This document shows, in pieces, positions 25,202 through 34,897 of a DNA stretch of 64,000 bases. Each line of letters begins with the position of its first letter. The stretch's first letter is position 1. Source of the DNA: JAMHWF01 sp035911095. Its GTDB lineage: Bacteria > Pseudomonadota > Gammaproteobacteria > Burkholderiales > Burkholderiaceae_C. Under the pieces are notes generated by a model. That model did no database searches. It worked only from the letters and a program-made list of their open reading frames with translations, and was not told where the DNA came from. A program made the translations under genes and the position numbers. The stretch spans positions 1 to 64,000 of the forward strand of contig JAMHWF010000105.1 in the NCBI GenBank assembly GCA_035911095.1, given 5' to 3'.

Positions 25202-25826
25202 CACTTGCCGCCTTGCCGCACTGGCGGCGGGGCTCCTGCTCGCTGCCACGGCCGTGCGCGCGCAAGCCCCGGTCGGTCTGCCGCCCGCCAAGGTGACGCC
25301 GCGGGTCGATGCTCTGCCGGTGCCGGCCACGCAGACGCCGGTGGACCTCGAGGCGCTGGCCCGGGGATTCGCTGCCGCGACGGGGGCACCCACGCTGCCT
25401 GGCGCCGACGAGCCGCGCCTGATCATTTTCATCAGCCTTTCCATGCCCGAGGCCACGCTGGCGCGGCTGGTGGACCAGGCGGCACGTGCTCGCGCGCAGT
25501 TGCTGCTGCGCGGGCTATCCGATGGGTCGCTGCCACGCACTGCGGCGCGCATCCAGCAACTGATCGGCACACGTCCGGTGACCGTTCAGATCGATCCGCG
25601 AGCCTTCGATCGGTATGCGATCCAGCGGGTGCCGTCGTTCGTGCTTGCCCGGGCCGGCGCGCACGACACCACCTGCAGCGGCGAGCAGTGTGCGAGGTCC
25701 GACGACCATGTCATGGCAGCCGGCGATGTCAGCCTCGACTACGCGCTGGCTCACTTCCAGCGAACGACACCAGCCTTCGCTAAGGACGCCGGCCGTTTCC
25801 TGGCCCGACTCGGCCGCCGGGAGTGA
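25188..25826 (+). CDS. trbC: F-type pilus assembly protein TrbC
   Basis: The 212-residue periplasmic protein has a signal peptide (about residues 4-26) and a thioredoxin-like TrbC domain (about 75-205). That domain begins EPRLIIFISLSMPEATLARL and contains PVTVQIDPRAFDRYAIQRVP. TrbC partners TraW. The GTG at 25188 is chosen because AAGAGG precedes it and it gives a full signal peptide; it lies inside the end of traU. The stop is 4 bp before traN. Confidence 0.88.
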   Translation: MWATDTCRLAALAAGLLLAATAVRAQAPVGLPPAKVTPRVDALPVPATQTPVDLEALARGFAAATGAPTLPGADEPRLIIFISLSMPEATLARLVDQAARARAQLLLRGLSDGSLPRTAARIQQLIGTRPVTVQIDPRAFDRYAIQRVPSFVLARAGAHDTTCSGEQCARSDDHVMAAGDVSLDYALAHFQRTTPAFAKDAGRFLARLGRRE

Positions 25827-25830
25827 CGTC

Positions 25831-28224
25831 ATGCGCACGCTCATCGCCTGCATCACCGCGTTCTGCGTGGCCGTGACGCCGGTCGCGGCGCCAGCCGGCG
25901 CGCATGAGGAGGGTGTTGCGGCGGGCCAGGCGGCCAACCCGGCTGCCCGCGCCACCGTCAACGCGCCCAGCGCCACCAGCGTCGTGCCGGGCTACACCGC
26001 GGCGCCACCCGAATCCGCTTACTACCGGCAGCCCAACCTGTCGTCGCAGGGCGGCGCGCGGCTGTCGCTGTGCGCCACGCTGCCGAACGACCCGGTGTGC
26101 CAGGCGCAACGCGGCGCGATGGGGTCAGCGAACCTGCCCCGTCCGGCCATCGGGCCCGGCGACCCGTCGGTGTCGACGGCACATGGCATTGCCCGCGCGC
26201 CGTCCAGCGTGCTCGAAAACCTGGCGTCGTACTACAGCGGCTGCACCACCACGACGACGGCCGTCGCTGCAGGCACGCAGACCCGCAGTTGCCTGCGCTA
26301 TGAAGGCATCGGCAGCTACCGCTGCACTCGCAGCCTCACCGTCGGCATCGAACGCAGCACCAACTGCACGCCGGGCGATTGGTTCGCCCACGCCGGCGCG
26401 GGCCGCACCGGCCTGGATACGCAATGCCTGCCCGATCGCCCGGAGACGGCGCAGCACTTCCGCGTCACCCAGGATGCATCGCCGCTGGCCTTCTTCGACG
26501 TCGACATGACGACACCGGTGGTGTTCCCGCAGATGGTCGCGGTGCTCGACACGAGCTACTCCTGGAGCACCGGCACGGAGATCCGCACCGGCGTCTGGGT
26601 CGCCGACAAGGCCTGCACCGGCGACACCTGCGCCCTGACGGCCATGATCGCGGCCGAGCGGGCCGAGACCTGCACCGGCGGCGGTGACTCCGGCTACAGC
26701 TGCACCAGCGTCGAGCCTTTCCTGAGGCGCTATGCCGCCTGCCCGGCTGGCACGCAAAGCGGCGACCTGATCCAGGACACCGTCTGCCAGGGGGACAGCG
26801 GCTGCACGACGACGGCGCTCGACGGCACACGCTGCTATGCACCGGCCGGCGGCGCCACGGCGCTCGTCGGGTACGACGTGACAGGCAGCTTGCCCGGCTA
26901 CTACTGGAACCTCGACAGCGAACGCAGTGTCGTCGGCTGGGATCCGAATCCTGCCTACGGCCCGATCCCGACGATGCGGCTGTCGTACACCCGCCCACGC
27001 ACCACCATCACCGAAACCGACCGCTGGGACGACCAGTGCCCCGCCGTCGCCGACGGCAGCCGCTGCACCGTTCAGACCGCGGCCGTATGCACCGATGGCC
27101 CGGCGACGAAGGTGATCGACGGCGCATCGGTGACCCGCGACTGCTGGCAGTACGAGAGCACGATGAACTGCAGCGGCACGACGCCGGGCAGCCAGTGCGG
27201 GCCGCTGGTCGCCGCCGGCTGCACGCCCTCGGGTTCGATCTGCCGACGCAGCAACCCGATCACCGGCGCCTGCGAGGTGCATGAGGACAGCTACAGCTGC
27301 CCGGTGCCGGCGCAGACGGTGACCAGTGCCAGCAATTGCCCGTCGAGCGTGTTCTGCCTGCAGGGCAATTGCTACGACATCAGCCACGCGAACGATGCCG
27401 ACTTCGCGCGCAGCATGTCGATGCTCGAGGCCGCGCGCGAAGCCGGTGTCTACCTCGACACCGACCGCATGCAGGTCTTCAAGGGCGAGGACAACCGCTG
27501 CCGCGACCGACTGCTGAGGAACTGCTGCTACGCCGACAACGCCGGCGCCGGCATGACCAACCAGAGCCTCTTCGGCACCGGCTCGCGGCTGGTCTACGAC
27601 GTGCTGATGAACGCGGAGAACCGGCAGTTCATCTACCAGGGAATGTCGGCTCTGCTGATGGGCGGCGGCTTCAGCGGCACGTTCACCACCTACGGCGTCA
27701 CTGTGGCCGTCAACGGCGCTGCATTGCCCGCGGGGTCGGTGGCGGTGTACTCCGGCCAGAGCCTGGTCGTGGCCTTCGATCCCTGGTCGCTGGTCATCGC
27801 CGTGATCATCTACGTCGTGATGTCGGCGTCCTCCTGCGACGAGGAGGAAGGCAAGCTCGCGATGAAGGAAGGTGCCGGCCTCTGCCACGCCGTCGGCACT
27901 TACTGCTCGTCGTGCATCCGGGTCTTCGGCTCCTGCGTCTCGTGCATCACGCACACGACGCGCAAGTGCTGCTTCAACAGCATGCTGGCCCGCATCGTCA
28001 ACGAGCAGGGCCGAACGCAGGTCGGCAAGGGCTGGGGCAGCGCGCAGAACCCAGACTGCTCGGGCTTCACGGTCGCCCAGTTGCAGTCGCTCGACTTTGC
28101 AGCGATGGACTTGAGCGAGTTCTATGCCTCGCTGGTGCCGACCCTGCCCAATGTGGCCACGTTGCAAGGCCAGAGCAGCGGGCGCATCCCGACCTGCTAC
28201 TACGGTCAGGGGAGGTGCCAATGA
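25831..28224 (+). CDS. traN: Mating-pair stabilisation protein TraN
   Basis: The 797-residue secreted outer-membrane protein is very rich in cysteine, as expected of TraN, which contacts the recipient surface. It has a signal peptide (about residues 1-25), many paired-cysteine loops (for example SGCTTTALDGTRCYAPAGG), and a C-terminal block SSCDEEEGKLAMKEGAGLCH and GTYCSSCIRVFGSCVSC that is characteristic of the family. The start ATG is preceded by GGGAGTG. It is long for TraN, within the SXT-like range. The stop shares ATGA with the next gene. Confidence 0.93.
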   Translation: MRTLIACITAFCVAVTPVAAPAGAHEEGVAAGQAANPAARATVNAPSATSVVPGYTAAPPESAYYRQPNLSSQGGARLSLCATLPNDPVCQAQRGAMGSANLPRPAIGPGDPSVSTAHGIARAPSSVLENLASYYSGCTTTTTAVAAGTQTRSCLRYEGIGSYRCTRSLTVGIERSTNCTPGDWFAHAGAGRTGLDTQCLPDRPETAQHFRVTQDASPLAFFDVDMTTPVVFPQMVAVLDTSYSWSTGTEIRTGVWVADKACTGDTCALTAMIAAERAETCTGGGDSGYSCTSVEPFLRRYAACPAGTQSGDLIQDTVCQGDSGCTTTALDGTRCYAPAGGATALVGYDVTGSLPGYYWNLDSERSVVGWDPNPAYGPIPTMRLSYTRPRTTITETDRWDDQCPAVADGSRCTVQTAAVCTDGPATKVIDGASVTRDCWQYESTMNCSGTTPGSQCGPLVAAGCTPSGSICRRSNPITGACEVHEDSYSCPVPAQTVTSASNCPSSVFCLQGNCYDISHANDADFARSMSMLEAAREAGVYLDTDRMQVFKGEDNRCRDRLLRNCCYADNAGAGMTNQSLFGTGSRLVYDVLMNAENRQFIYQGMSALLMGGGFSGTFTTYGVTVAVNGAALPAGSVAVYSGQSLVVAFDPWSLVIAVIIYVVMSASSCDEEEGKLAMKEGAGLCHAVGTYCSSCIRVFGSCVSCITHTTRKCCFNSMLARIVNEQGRTQVGKGWGSAQNPDCSGFTVAQLQSLDFAAMDLSEFYASLVPTLPNVATLQGQSSGRIPTCYYGQGRCQ

Positions 28225-28607
28225 GCCGCAGGCTGTTCCGTCGGGCATTCCCGCTGGGGCTTGCGATGGCCTTCTTCTCATTCGTGGCTACGGCCCAGGA
28301 CCGTCTCGCGGTGCCCGATGCGCGCCCGCTGCTGCTGGCGGCCATCGATGCACCGGATGGTCGTGCGCATGGCGTGCTGTCGGGACCGATGGCGGACGCC
28401 ATCACGGCGCGTTTCAAGGCGACCTCGCCGGTCTACATCGACGTGAGCACGGAGCGCCGCTTTGCGCAGCCGGGCTGCCGGCGCCTGAAGGTGAGCTTCT
28501 GGCAGGACGGCGTGCAGCTTCCCGGAGAGCCGAGCCCGCGCCGACAGACCATCGACTTCGGCATCAACTACTGCCGCGACGGACTGCCGCCGCGCTCGCT
28601 GTCCTGA
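28221..28607 (+). CDS. Hypothetical periplasmic conjugation protein
   Basis: The 128-residue protein has a signal peptide ending near ATAQ (about residue 26) and a small mature domain with two cysteines (PGCRRLKVSFWQDG and INYCRDGLPPRS). It is coupled to traN by ATGA and followed 8 bp later by the thioredoxin-like TraF gene. I do not recognise the family; a role in the periplasmic part of transfer is inferred from position. Confidence 0.72.
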   Translation: MSRRLFRRAFPLGLAMAFFSFVATAQDRLAVPDARPLLLAAIDAPDGRAHGVLSGPMADAITARFKATSPVYIDVSTERRFAQPGCRRLKVSFWQDGVQLPGEPSPRRQTIDFGINYCRDGLPPRSLS

Positions 28608-28615
28608 GGTGCGCG

Positions 28616-29473
28616 ATGCATGGCACCCACCGCCTGATGTTGCTCGTGCTTGCCGGCGCATGTGCTTCATCGGCAGCAAGCGGGGCCGAGAACGATTCAC
28701 CCCGCATTTGGGGCGACACATGGCGCGGGTGGCACTTCTACGAAGACCCAGCGCCCGAACCCGAGCCCACTCGATCCGTGCCGCCCAAGCCCGCGGGGCC
28801 GCCCGCTGCGGCCCGCGATCTCCGCAGGGAGCCGCGGCCGCCCGAACTCGTGGAACTCGAACGCCTGCGCCAGCGGGTCGAGGATCTTCGCGGTATCGCG
28901 GTCATGCGGCCGACCGAAGCGAACGTCCGGCGCTACATGGAACTGGAGGCCAAGGTCGTCGCTCAGGCTTCGACCTTTGCCGACGTGGCGCAGCGGGTCG
29001 CCTGGACCACGCCCGAGCTCGATCCTTCGCTGCAGGGGCGTCCGGTCAACGCCAAGGCGCTGGAAGTCTTCGAGGCCCGGCAAATGGGCGAACGCTCGCG
29101 CTCGATCGCCGAGCTGGGCCGTGACCACGTGCTGCTGTTTTTCTTCCGCGGCGACTGTCCCTATTGCCACGCCTTTGCGCCGACATTGGAGGCGTTTCAG
29201 GGTCGTCACGGCATCCGCGTCGAAGCCGTCAGCCTGGACGGCGGCCTGCTGCCGGGTTTCGCATCCGCGCGCCGCGACAATGGCGCCGCAACCGCGCTTC
29301 GCGTGGCCCAGGTCCCCGCCATCTACCTGGCCCAGCCCTTCACCGGCCGCATCGTGCCCATCGGCTTCGGTGTGCTGTCCGAGTCGCAGCTGCTCGAGCG
29401 CATCTCCGCCGCTGCGGCACCCGTCTTCGAGGCCATGGTGCCGAGCGCCGTGCGGCAGCTCGGGAAGCCTTGA
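28616..29473 (+). CDS. traF: Thioredoxin-like conjugation protein TraF
   Basis: The 285-residue periplasmic protein of the F-type TraF family has a signal peptide, a family-typical WHFYEDP element near residue 40, a helical middle, and a C-terminal thioredoxin fold with CPYC in RGDCPYCHAFAPTLE near residue 181 and cis-proline at AQVPAIYL. F-plasmid TraF lacks the active CxxC, while this one retains it, so it may be a functional oxidoreductase. It sits just before traH, the usual order. Confidence 0.88.
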   Translation: MHGTHRLMLLVLAGACASSAASGAENDSPRIWGDTWRGWHFYEDPAPEPEPTRSVPPKPAGPPAAARDLRREPRPPELVELERLRQRVEDLRGIAVMRPTEANVRRYMELEAKVVAQASTFADVAQRVAWTTPELDPSLQGRPVNAKALEVFEARQMGERSRSIAELGRDHVLLFFFRGDCPYCHAFAPTLEAFQGRHGIRVEAVSLDGGLLPGFASARRDNGAATALRVAQVPAIYLAQPFTGRIVPIGFGVLSESQLLERISAAAAPVFEAMVPSAVRQLGKP

Positions 29474-29494
29474 TCCGTTCCCAGGAGGATCGTC

Positions 29495-30934
29495 ATGTCG
29501 AAGCGCTCCACCCAACGCACCTGCGCTGCCCTTCTCGCCTTGGCCACCGCGTGGCATGTCGGGGCGGCACGAGCCGGCGACCTCAATGCCGAGGTGAACA
29601 CGATGTTCAACAACCTCGGCACGATCGGGAACTACACCGCGCCGGGTGCGTTTCGCGGGCAGACCTTCAACACCTACACCGGCGGCAGCCTGTTCATGCG
29701 CTCGCCGAACAAGGTGTACCAGCTCGCCGCGATCCAGTTCCCCAGCGCCAAGGCCGGTTGCGGCGGCATCGACGTCTTCGGCGGCTCGTTCTCGCACATC
29801 TCGGCCGAGGAGTTCAAGAACATGCTGCGCAACATCACGGCCGCGCTGCCTGGCATCGCCTTCCAGCTCGCGCTGGAGTCGGTATCGCCGCTGCTGGGTG
29901 GCCTGACCAAGTGGGCGAAGGGCCTGGAGACCTGGATCAACAACGCGCGCATCAACTCCTGCGAAACCGCCAAGGCCATCGTCAGCACGGCGGCCGAGGC
30001 CACCGGCTACAGTTCGCAGGAGGCCTGCGCCGACCTGGCCATCGAGATGGGCCTGGAGAGCGACCGCGACGCGGCCCGGCGCCGATGCGCCAGCGACCGG
30101 CCGGGTATCCTCGCCTCGGCGCGCAGTTCGGCCGATCCCAATGTGCGCAACAAGGCGCCGTTCGTCGGCAACCTCACCTGGAAGGCACTGCAGCGCACCG
30201 GCACGGCGCTGGACGACGCCGAGCGCGAGCTGATCATGAGCATCGTCGGCACGGTCATCTTCCATCCCGAGAGCGCGAACCGCGACCCGGAGCCCGTGCC
30301 GCCGACGATCACCTCGATCAGCCAGTTGCTCTACGGCCAAGCGGCCGGGACCGGCACCAACGTCACCCAGCACCTGCTGCGCTGCAACGACTACTCGAAC
30401 TGCGACGTCGTCACGCTGAACACGGGCTACACGCACACGCCATTCACGGCCCGGGTCGAGACCATGATGCGGTCGATCGCCGACAAGATCGCCACGCGCA
30501 CCGCGATCCCGAACAACTCAGCCGAGGTGGGCTTCGTCAACCAGACCACCGAGCCTGTCTACCGGATGCTGTCGATCGGCGCGACGATTCCCGGCTCGGG
30601 GCTGGCCGACAGCCTGATCGGTCAGTACCGCGACGTGATCGCGGCCGACTATGCCTACGTCTTTCTCGAACGGAACCTGCGGCTGGGCATGGCCGCGCTC
30701 GACAAGGACTACACGCTGCAGCAGAGCCAGCGTGAACTCGCCAACCAGGTGCGCCAGCGTGCCCAGGCCATGCTGCTGCAGTTGTCGCAGGAGAAGAACC
30801 TGCTTTACCAGAAGGTCGGCTCGTTTCGCGCCGTCTCCAGCCACCTGGAGCAACTCGAGCGGCAACTGCGCTCCAGCATGCCGCAGCACGTGATGGACAT
30901 GCTGGGGCAGCGCGCGGCCTACGTGGCGCGGTAG
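29495..30934 (+). CDS. traH: Conjugative pilus assembly protein TraH
   Basis: The 479-residue periplasmic protein has a signal peptide ending near ARAG (about residue 28) and the TraH family start NTMFNNLGTIGNYTAPGAF. Other family-like segments are GCGGIDVFGGSFSHISAEEF and the C-terminal coiled coil (about residues 400-460). TraH works with TraF in pilus assembly. An AGGAGG ribosome site lies just upstream of the ATG. Confidence 0.94.
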   Translation: MSKRSTQRTCAALLALATAWHVGAARAGDLNAEVNTMFNNLGTIGNYTAPGAFRGQTFNTYTGGSLFMRSPNKVYQLAAIQFPSAKAGCGGIDVFGGSFSHISAEEFKNMLRNITAALPGIAFQLALESVSPLLGGLTKWAKGLETWINNARINSCETAKAIVSTAAEATGYSSQEACADLAIEMGLESDRDAARRRCASDRPGILASARSSADPNVRNKAPFVGNLTWKALQRTGTALDDAERELIMSIVGTVIFHPESANRDPEPVPPTITSISQLLYGQAAGTGTNVTQHLLRCNDYSNCDVVTLNTGYTHTPFTARVETMMRSIADKIATRTAIPNNSAEVGFVNQTTEPVYRMLSIGATIPGSGLADSLIGQYRDVIAADYAYVFLERNLRLGMAALDKDYTLQQSQRELANQVRQRAQAMLLQLSQEKNLLYQKVGSFRAVSSHLEQLERQLRSSMPQHVMDMLGQRAAYVAR

Positions 30935-30958
30935 CCGCTCCGATTCGTCGAGGCGGCC

Positions 30959-33727
30959 ATGTGGGAGATCTTTGCCTACCAGAATGCGGACAGCCTGTTC
31001 GGCATCTTCAACGCCGCGGCAGCCATCCATGCGTCGAGCGACTACGCGGCCGCTGTCGCGGCAGTGGCCTTCTGCGGCTTCATCGCCGCCCTGCTCGCCT
31101 ATGCCTTCGCCCCCGACAAGCTTCAAGGCTGGAAGTGGCTGGCCACCGTGCTGCTGGTGTTCTCGGTGCTCATCGTTCCCCGTGTGACGGTAGGCATCGT
31201 GGACAAGACCGGCGGCTCGGCCGTAAAGGTGGTCGCCAATGTGCCCTTCGGCGTGGCCGTGCTCGGCAGCATCACCAGCACCATCGGTCACACGCTGACC
31301 GGCCTCTTCGAGACCGCGTTCCAGGTCATCCCCGGCGCGGGCGCGATGCCTGCAGAACTGAGCTACGAACGCAACGGCCTGATGTTCGGCAACCGCCTGA
31401 TCCGCGAGACCGGCAACGTGGTGTTCCAGGACCCTACCTTCCGCACCGACCTGATCAACTTCATCCACAACTGCACGATGTACGACCTGATCGACGGCAC
31501 CGTCGATCCGGCTACGTTCTCCACGTCCGACGACGTGTGGGCGCTCATGGCCACACCGAATCCGGCGCGCTTCAGCACGGTGACCGGCGCCGGCGGGGCA
31601 GTAACGGTCGACACCTGCCCCAATGTCTACGGCAACCTCAACGGCCGCCTGCCGGCGCAAGTCACGCGCATTGAGGGGCGGCTGGCCTTCCAGCTGAACC
31701 CCACGCTGCCCAGCGCGGCGGCGACCGCGGCCATCGCCGGCCAGATCCAACAGGCCTACATCCGCAACAGCATCGCGACGGCGGCCGCGACGGCAACAGA
31801 CCTGATCCGGCAGAACGCCGTGCTCAACGCCATCAGCGACACCAGCAACATCATCGGACAAAAGGTGAACGACCCGGCGGCGATGGTGCTCGCAGTCGGC
31901 CGGGCGCAGGCGGTGGCGCAGCAGAACGCGACCTGGATGAACTACGGCAAGGTCGCCGAACAGTCGCTGCCGGTGTTCCGCAATGTCATCGAGGCCCTCA
32001 CCTACGCCCTGTTCCCGCTCTTCGTGCTGCTGCTCCTGCTGACCAGCGGACGCGAGTCGATGATCGCCTTCAAAGGCTATGCGGCGATCCTGATCTGGAT
32101 CCAGCTGTGGCCGCCGCTGTACGCGGTGCTCAACTACATGGCTTCGGTGTACGCCGCCTACGACCTGGCCGCCGCTTCTGACCTGGGCACGGGCACCAAG
32201 GCCCTCGCGCTGCAGACCGCATCGACGATCTACTCGCGGGCGATCTCCGGCGAGGCCGTGGTCGGCTACCTGGCCATCAGCATCCCCTTCATCGCCTGGG
32301 CCGCGCTCAAGCGCATGGAGAACTTCGGCACGGCACTCGTCGGGGGCTTGTCCGGGCTGCAGGGCATGCTGGCCGGCAGCACCGCAGGGGCCGCCGTCGG
32401 CAACGTGTCGATGGGAAACGTCGCGATGGATCAGCTGCAGCTGGCACCGAACCGTACGTCGGCGTTCATGAGTTCCTGGCAGAGCGATCTCAGCGGCAAC
32501 ACCTTCACGTCGAGTGCTCTGACCGGACGCACGGCCGCGAACCTGCTGCGCAACCAGGGCTTCGCTTCGCGCGTGGTGTCGATGCGGGTCAGCGAGCAGG
32601 ACGTGACCGAGGCCAGCCGGCAGGCCGACGCCGCGCGGGGCGAGATGGTGTCGGCAAGCAACGAACGGTCTACCGTCCTGACCGAGGCCTTCACCAAGGG
32701 GCTGGCCAAGCTCAAGTCCTCGCGCAGTTCGTCGGGCACCTCGACGAGCAGCTTCGAGCAACTGGGTGAGACGCTGACGCGGCTCGACCAGATCACGAAG
32801 ACTGTGGCCGACAGCACTGGCTTGACTCAGGCGCAGGTGGCCAGCATCGCCTTCGGTGCCTCGACGCATCTTGGCCTGAGCACCCCTGTTGCCGGAGCTT
32901 CGGTGCAGGGCAACGCCGGCAAGAGCTATCAGACAGGCCTGTCGGCGGATCAGCGCAAGGTCCTGGGAGCGATGAGCAACGAGCAGATCGCTGAGTTCAA
33001 GCAGTTTGGCGATCGCGTTTCGCGGGACGCATCAACCGTCGCATTGATCGCGGCTGACTCGCGAGAGTCCCGCGAGCTTGCTTCACGGCTTGCAAACACA
33101 ATATCGAGAACTCAGCGTGCCGAGGCGTCCTATGGCGAGCGGAGCGCTCTCGCTGAACGGCTCTCATCCGCGCGGGAGCGTGGTGAAGTGCTGTCGATCG
33201 ACATCGCGCAGGACCCATACAACCTCGAGATGTTCATGCGGTACGCCGAACGGTACGGTGGCAACAGTGCGGCCGCGCTTTCGTTGATGGACTCCGAACT
33301 TGCGCGACAGGGGCTACCGCCCACGCGGGTCTTCTCGAATGGGGTCGCGGTGCCGGAATCGTTCGCCCGCCTGCACCGCGAGTTTCAGGACGACAGCACG
33401 GCCACGAAGCTCAATCCGAAGCTCGATGCGGCCCCGCGTATTCCAGCGATACCTCCTCGAAACGAACTTCCGTCGGGAACTACAACGTCCGAGCAAAACG
33501 GTCTCCGCGACGACGTCCGACGCGGTGGCGCTCAGTTGCGCGGCCGCGCCGATGAGACCCGCGCGGCTTTCGATGCAAAGGACAGCGCATCTCGTGCCCC
33601 GGATGGGACGCTATCGACCGAGAAGTCTCTCCTGCTGCAGACGGGCCGGCAAGTCGCCGCCGATGCGGGATCGACCCTTGACGAAGCGCGCAAGGCCGCG
33701 GGCGACCTGCTCAAGAAGAAGCGCTAG
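30959..33727 (+). CDS. traG: Mating-pair stabilisation and entry-exclusion protein TraG
   Basis: The 922-residue inner-membrane protein has an N-terminal TraG_N domain with several membrane segments (about residues 25-120 and 340-460) and a long cytoplasmic or periplasmic C-terminal part rich in Ser, Arg and Glu with coiled-coil tendency. In F the N-terminal part is required for pilus assembly and the C-terminal part for mating stabilisation. It is the last gene of the rightward tra block. Codon use in the last third is less GC-biased than in neighbouring genes. The stop abuts the convergent small gene. Confidence 0.92.
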   Translation: MWEIFAYQNADSLFGIFNAAAAIHASSDYAAAVAAVAFCGFIAALLAYAFAPDKLQGWKWLATVLLVFSVLIVPRVTVGIVDKTGGSAVKVVANVPFGVAVLGSITSTIGHTLTGLFETAFQVIPGAGAMPAELSYERNGLMFGNRLIRETGNVVFQDPTFRTDLINFIHNCTMYDLIDGTVDPATFSTSDDVWALMATPNPARFSTVTGAGGAVTVDTCPNVYGNLNGRLPAQVTRIEGRLAFQLNPTLPSAAATAAIAGQIQQAYIRNSIATAAATATDLIRQNAVLNAISDTSNIIGQKVNDPAAMVLAVGRAQAVAQQNATWMNYGKVAEQSLPVFRNVIEALTYALFPLFVLLLLLTSGRESMIAFKGYAAILIWIQLWPPLYAVLNYMASVYAAYDLAAASDLGTGTKALALQTASTIYSRAISGEAVVGYLAISIPFIAWAALKRMENFGTALVGGLSGLQGMLAGSTAGAAVGNVSMGNVAMDQLQLAPNRTSAFMSSWQSDLSGNTFTSSALTGRTAANLLRNQGFASRVVSMRVSEQDVTEASRQADAARGEMVSASNERSTVLTEAFTKGLAKLKSSRSSSGTSTSSFEQLGETLTRLDQITKTVADSTGLTQAQVASIAFGASTHLGLSTPVAGASVQGNAGKSYQTGLSADQRKVLGAMSNEQIAEFKQFGDRVSRDASTVALIAADSRESRELASRLANTISRTQRAEASYGERSALAERLSSARERGEVLSIDIAQDPYNLEMFMRYAERYGGNSAAALSLMDSELARQGLPPTRVFSNGVAVPESFARLHREFQDDSTATKLNPKLDAAPRIPAIPPRNELPSGTTTSEQNGLRDDVRRGGAQLRGRADETRAAFDAKDSASRAPDGTLSTEKSLLLQTGRQVAADAGSTLDEARKAAGDLLKKKR

Positions 33728-34051
33728 TCAATCGACGCGATCCGGATCAAGCATATGGCGATCGGGCTCGGAACGAGTGGGACGCATGAAGGGAGGGTGG
33801 CCCCTGTCGCGCCAGTAGTTCTGATCCCGATCGTCTGGCCCGCTGCCCATCCCGAACGAGGCATCGAGCGCCTCGGGTCCACGCGCTCGTTCCCCCCTCG
33901 CAACCCGCCCGATTGCGCCTCCGATGGCCGCGCCCGCGACGCATCCGATGCTGATCATCACTGCACGAACACTCCAAGCGTCGTGCACAGCGACGAGCAG
34001 CCCCACCAACCCACCGATGGCGATACAGGCGAAGAGGATCGACTTGCGCAT
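33728..34051 (-). CDS. Small hypothetical membrane protein
   Basis: The 107-residue protein has two membrane segments (about residues 5-22 and 31-52), the second glycine-rich (CVAGAAIGGAIGRVARG), then a charged tail. It is convergent with traG, with no spacing between the stop codons. The ATG at 34051 is preferred to a longer cysteine-rich upstream frame. Family unknown. The position suggests an accessory gene of the element, possibly an exclusion or immunity function, but that is speculation. Confidence 0.55.
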   Translation of the reverse strand: MRKSILFACIAIGGLVGLLVAVHDAWSVRAVMISIGCVAGAAIGGAIGRVARGERARGPEALDASFGMGSGPDDRDQNYWRDRGHPPFMRPTRSEPDRHMLDPDRVD

Positions 34052-34184
34052 CTCGCAACCCACTGGCTTCCAAGCGTAGCGAGAGCCGCAGCAAAAGCAA
34101 TCCGTCTGAGACGTCGCTCGGGCATCTCCGAGCAAGCACCACGGAAAACCGTCGGCCTCCCTACAAGACTTGCTGGATTGAGGT

Positions 34185-34221
34185 TGTCAAAGTTGACATA
34201 CGAGACAAACGAGACTATTCT
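34185..34221 (+). promoter_or_regulatory. Sigma-70 promoter with overlapping palindrome for the toxin-antitoxin pair
   Basis: TTGACA (34193-34198) and TATTCT (34216-34221) are 17 bp apart, a near-consensus promoter. TGTCAA-AG-TTGACA (34185-34198) is a perfect 6-bp palindrome covering the -35 box, and ACGAGAC occurs twice within the spacer (34200-34215). An antitoxin could bind here to repress its own operon. The start codon lies 31 bp downstream of the -10 box. Confidence 0.75.
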
Positions 34222-34252
34222 GCCGTCCTGTAACTCGTGTGCGGAGCTCGCC

Positions 34253-34897
34253 ATGCCCAAGGCACAAGGTGCGGCGGCAGTTGACCAACCACTCGTCACG
34301 CCGACTGAAGTTCGCCGCTTCGACAAGGCGGTCACCGTTCGCGACCGTCGTGCATTCCTGTTCGAGCTTGACCGCCTTGTTCGAGAGAAGCTGGCGGCTG
34401 CCACGAACACCGCGAGCGAGACGCCGCCGCTGAGTGAAGCACTGGGCCGAAAAGCCGAGTCACTGCGCGCGGCCACTTCTTGGTCGCCGACGGCCGCGGA
34501 CGTTCAGCGAGGCCGCGCTGAACTGCTGCGCGAGTTCGAGCGACCGCACAACCTGCCACTGGCCGACTTCGTGCGCCTGGCCCTCAAGTCCCGCCAGCAG
34601 GTCTACAAGGACATCGCCGCCCGCAGGCTACTTGCGCTGGACGTGGGGCGCCGCGGCCAGCGCATCCCAGACTGGCAGTTGGAGGCACCGGGGCTGCAGC
34701 TGACGCGCACCGTTCTCCAGGCCGCGGAAGATGTCGATGCCTGGACGGTGTACCGCGCCTTGGTGGAGCCCTCTGAGGCCCTTGGCAGCCAATCGCCGGT
34801 GGCGAGCGTGAATCGAGGCAATGTCGACGCGACCGTGCGCGCGGTGCTTGCTTCGCTCGGCGTACAGCGGGCGGAGCGCGGCGGTGCCGACGCCTGA
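34253..34897 (+). CDS. Antitoxin of a RES-type toxin-antitoxin system
   Basis: The 214-residue protein carries the C-terminal antitoxin domain typical of Xre/MbcA/ParS partners of RES toxins (about residues 130-205), including QQVYKDIAARRLLALDVGR and IPDWQLEAPG. The N-terminal half is charged and helical and may bind DNA at the upstream palindrome. It overlaps the toxin start by 14 bp. It would neutralise the toxin and repress the operon. Identification depends mainly on the adjacent RES gene and the C-terminal pattern. Confidence 0.72.
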   Translation: MPKAQGAAAVDQPLVTPTEVRRFDKAVTVRDRRAFLFELDRLVREKLAAATNTASETPPLSEALGRKAESLRAATSWSPTAADVQRGRAELLREFERPHNLPLADFVRLALKSRQQVYKDIAARRLLALDVGRRGQRIPDWQLEAPGLQLTRTVLQAAEDVDAWTVYRALVEPSEALGSQSPVASVNRGNVDATVRAVLASLGVQRAERGGADA

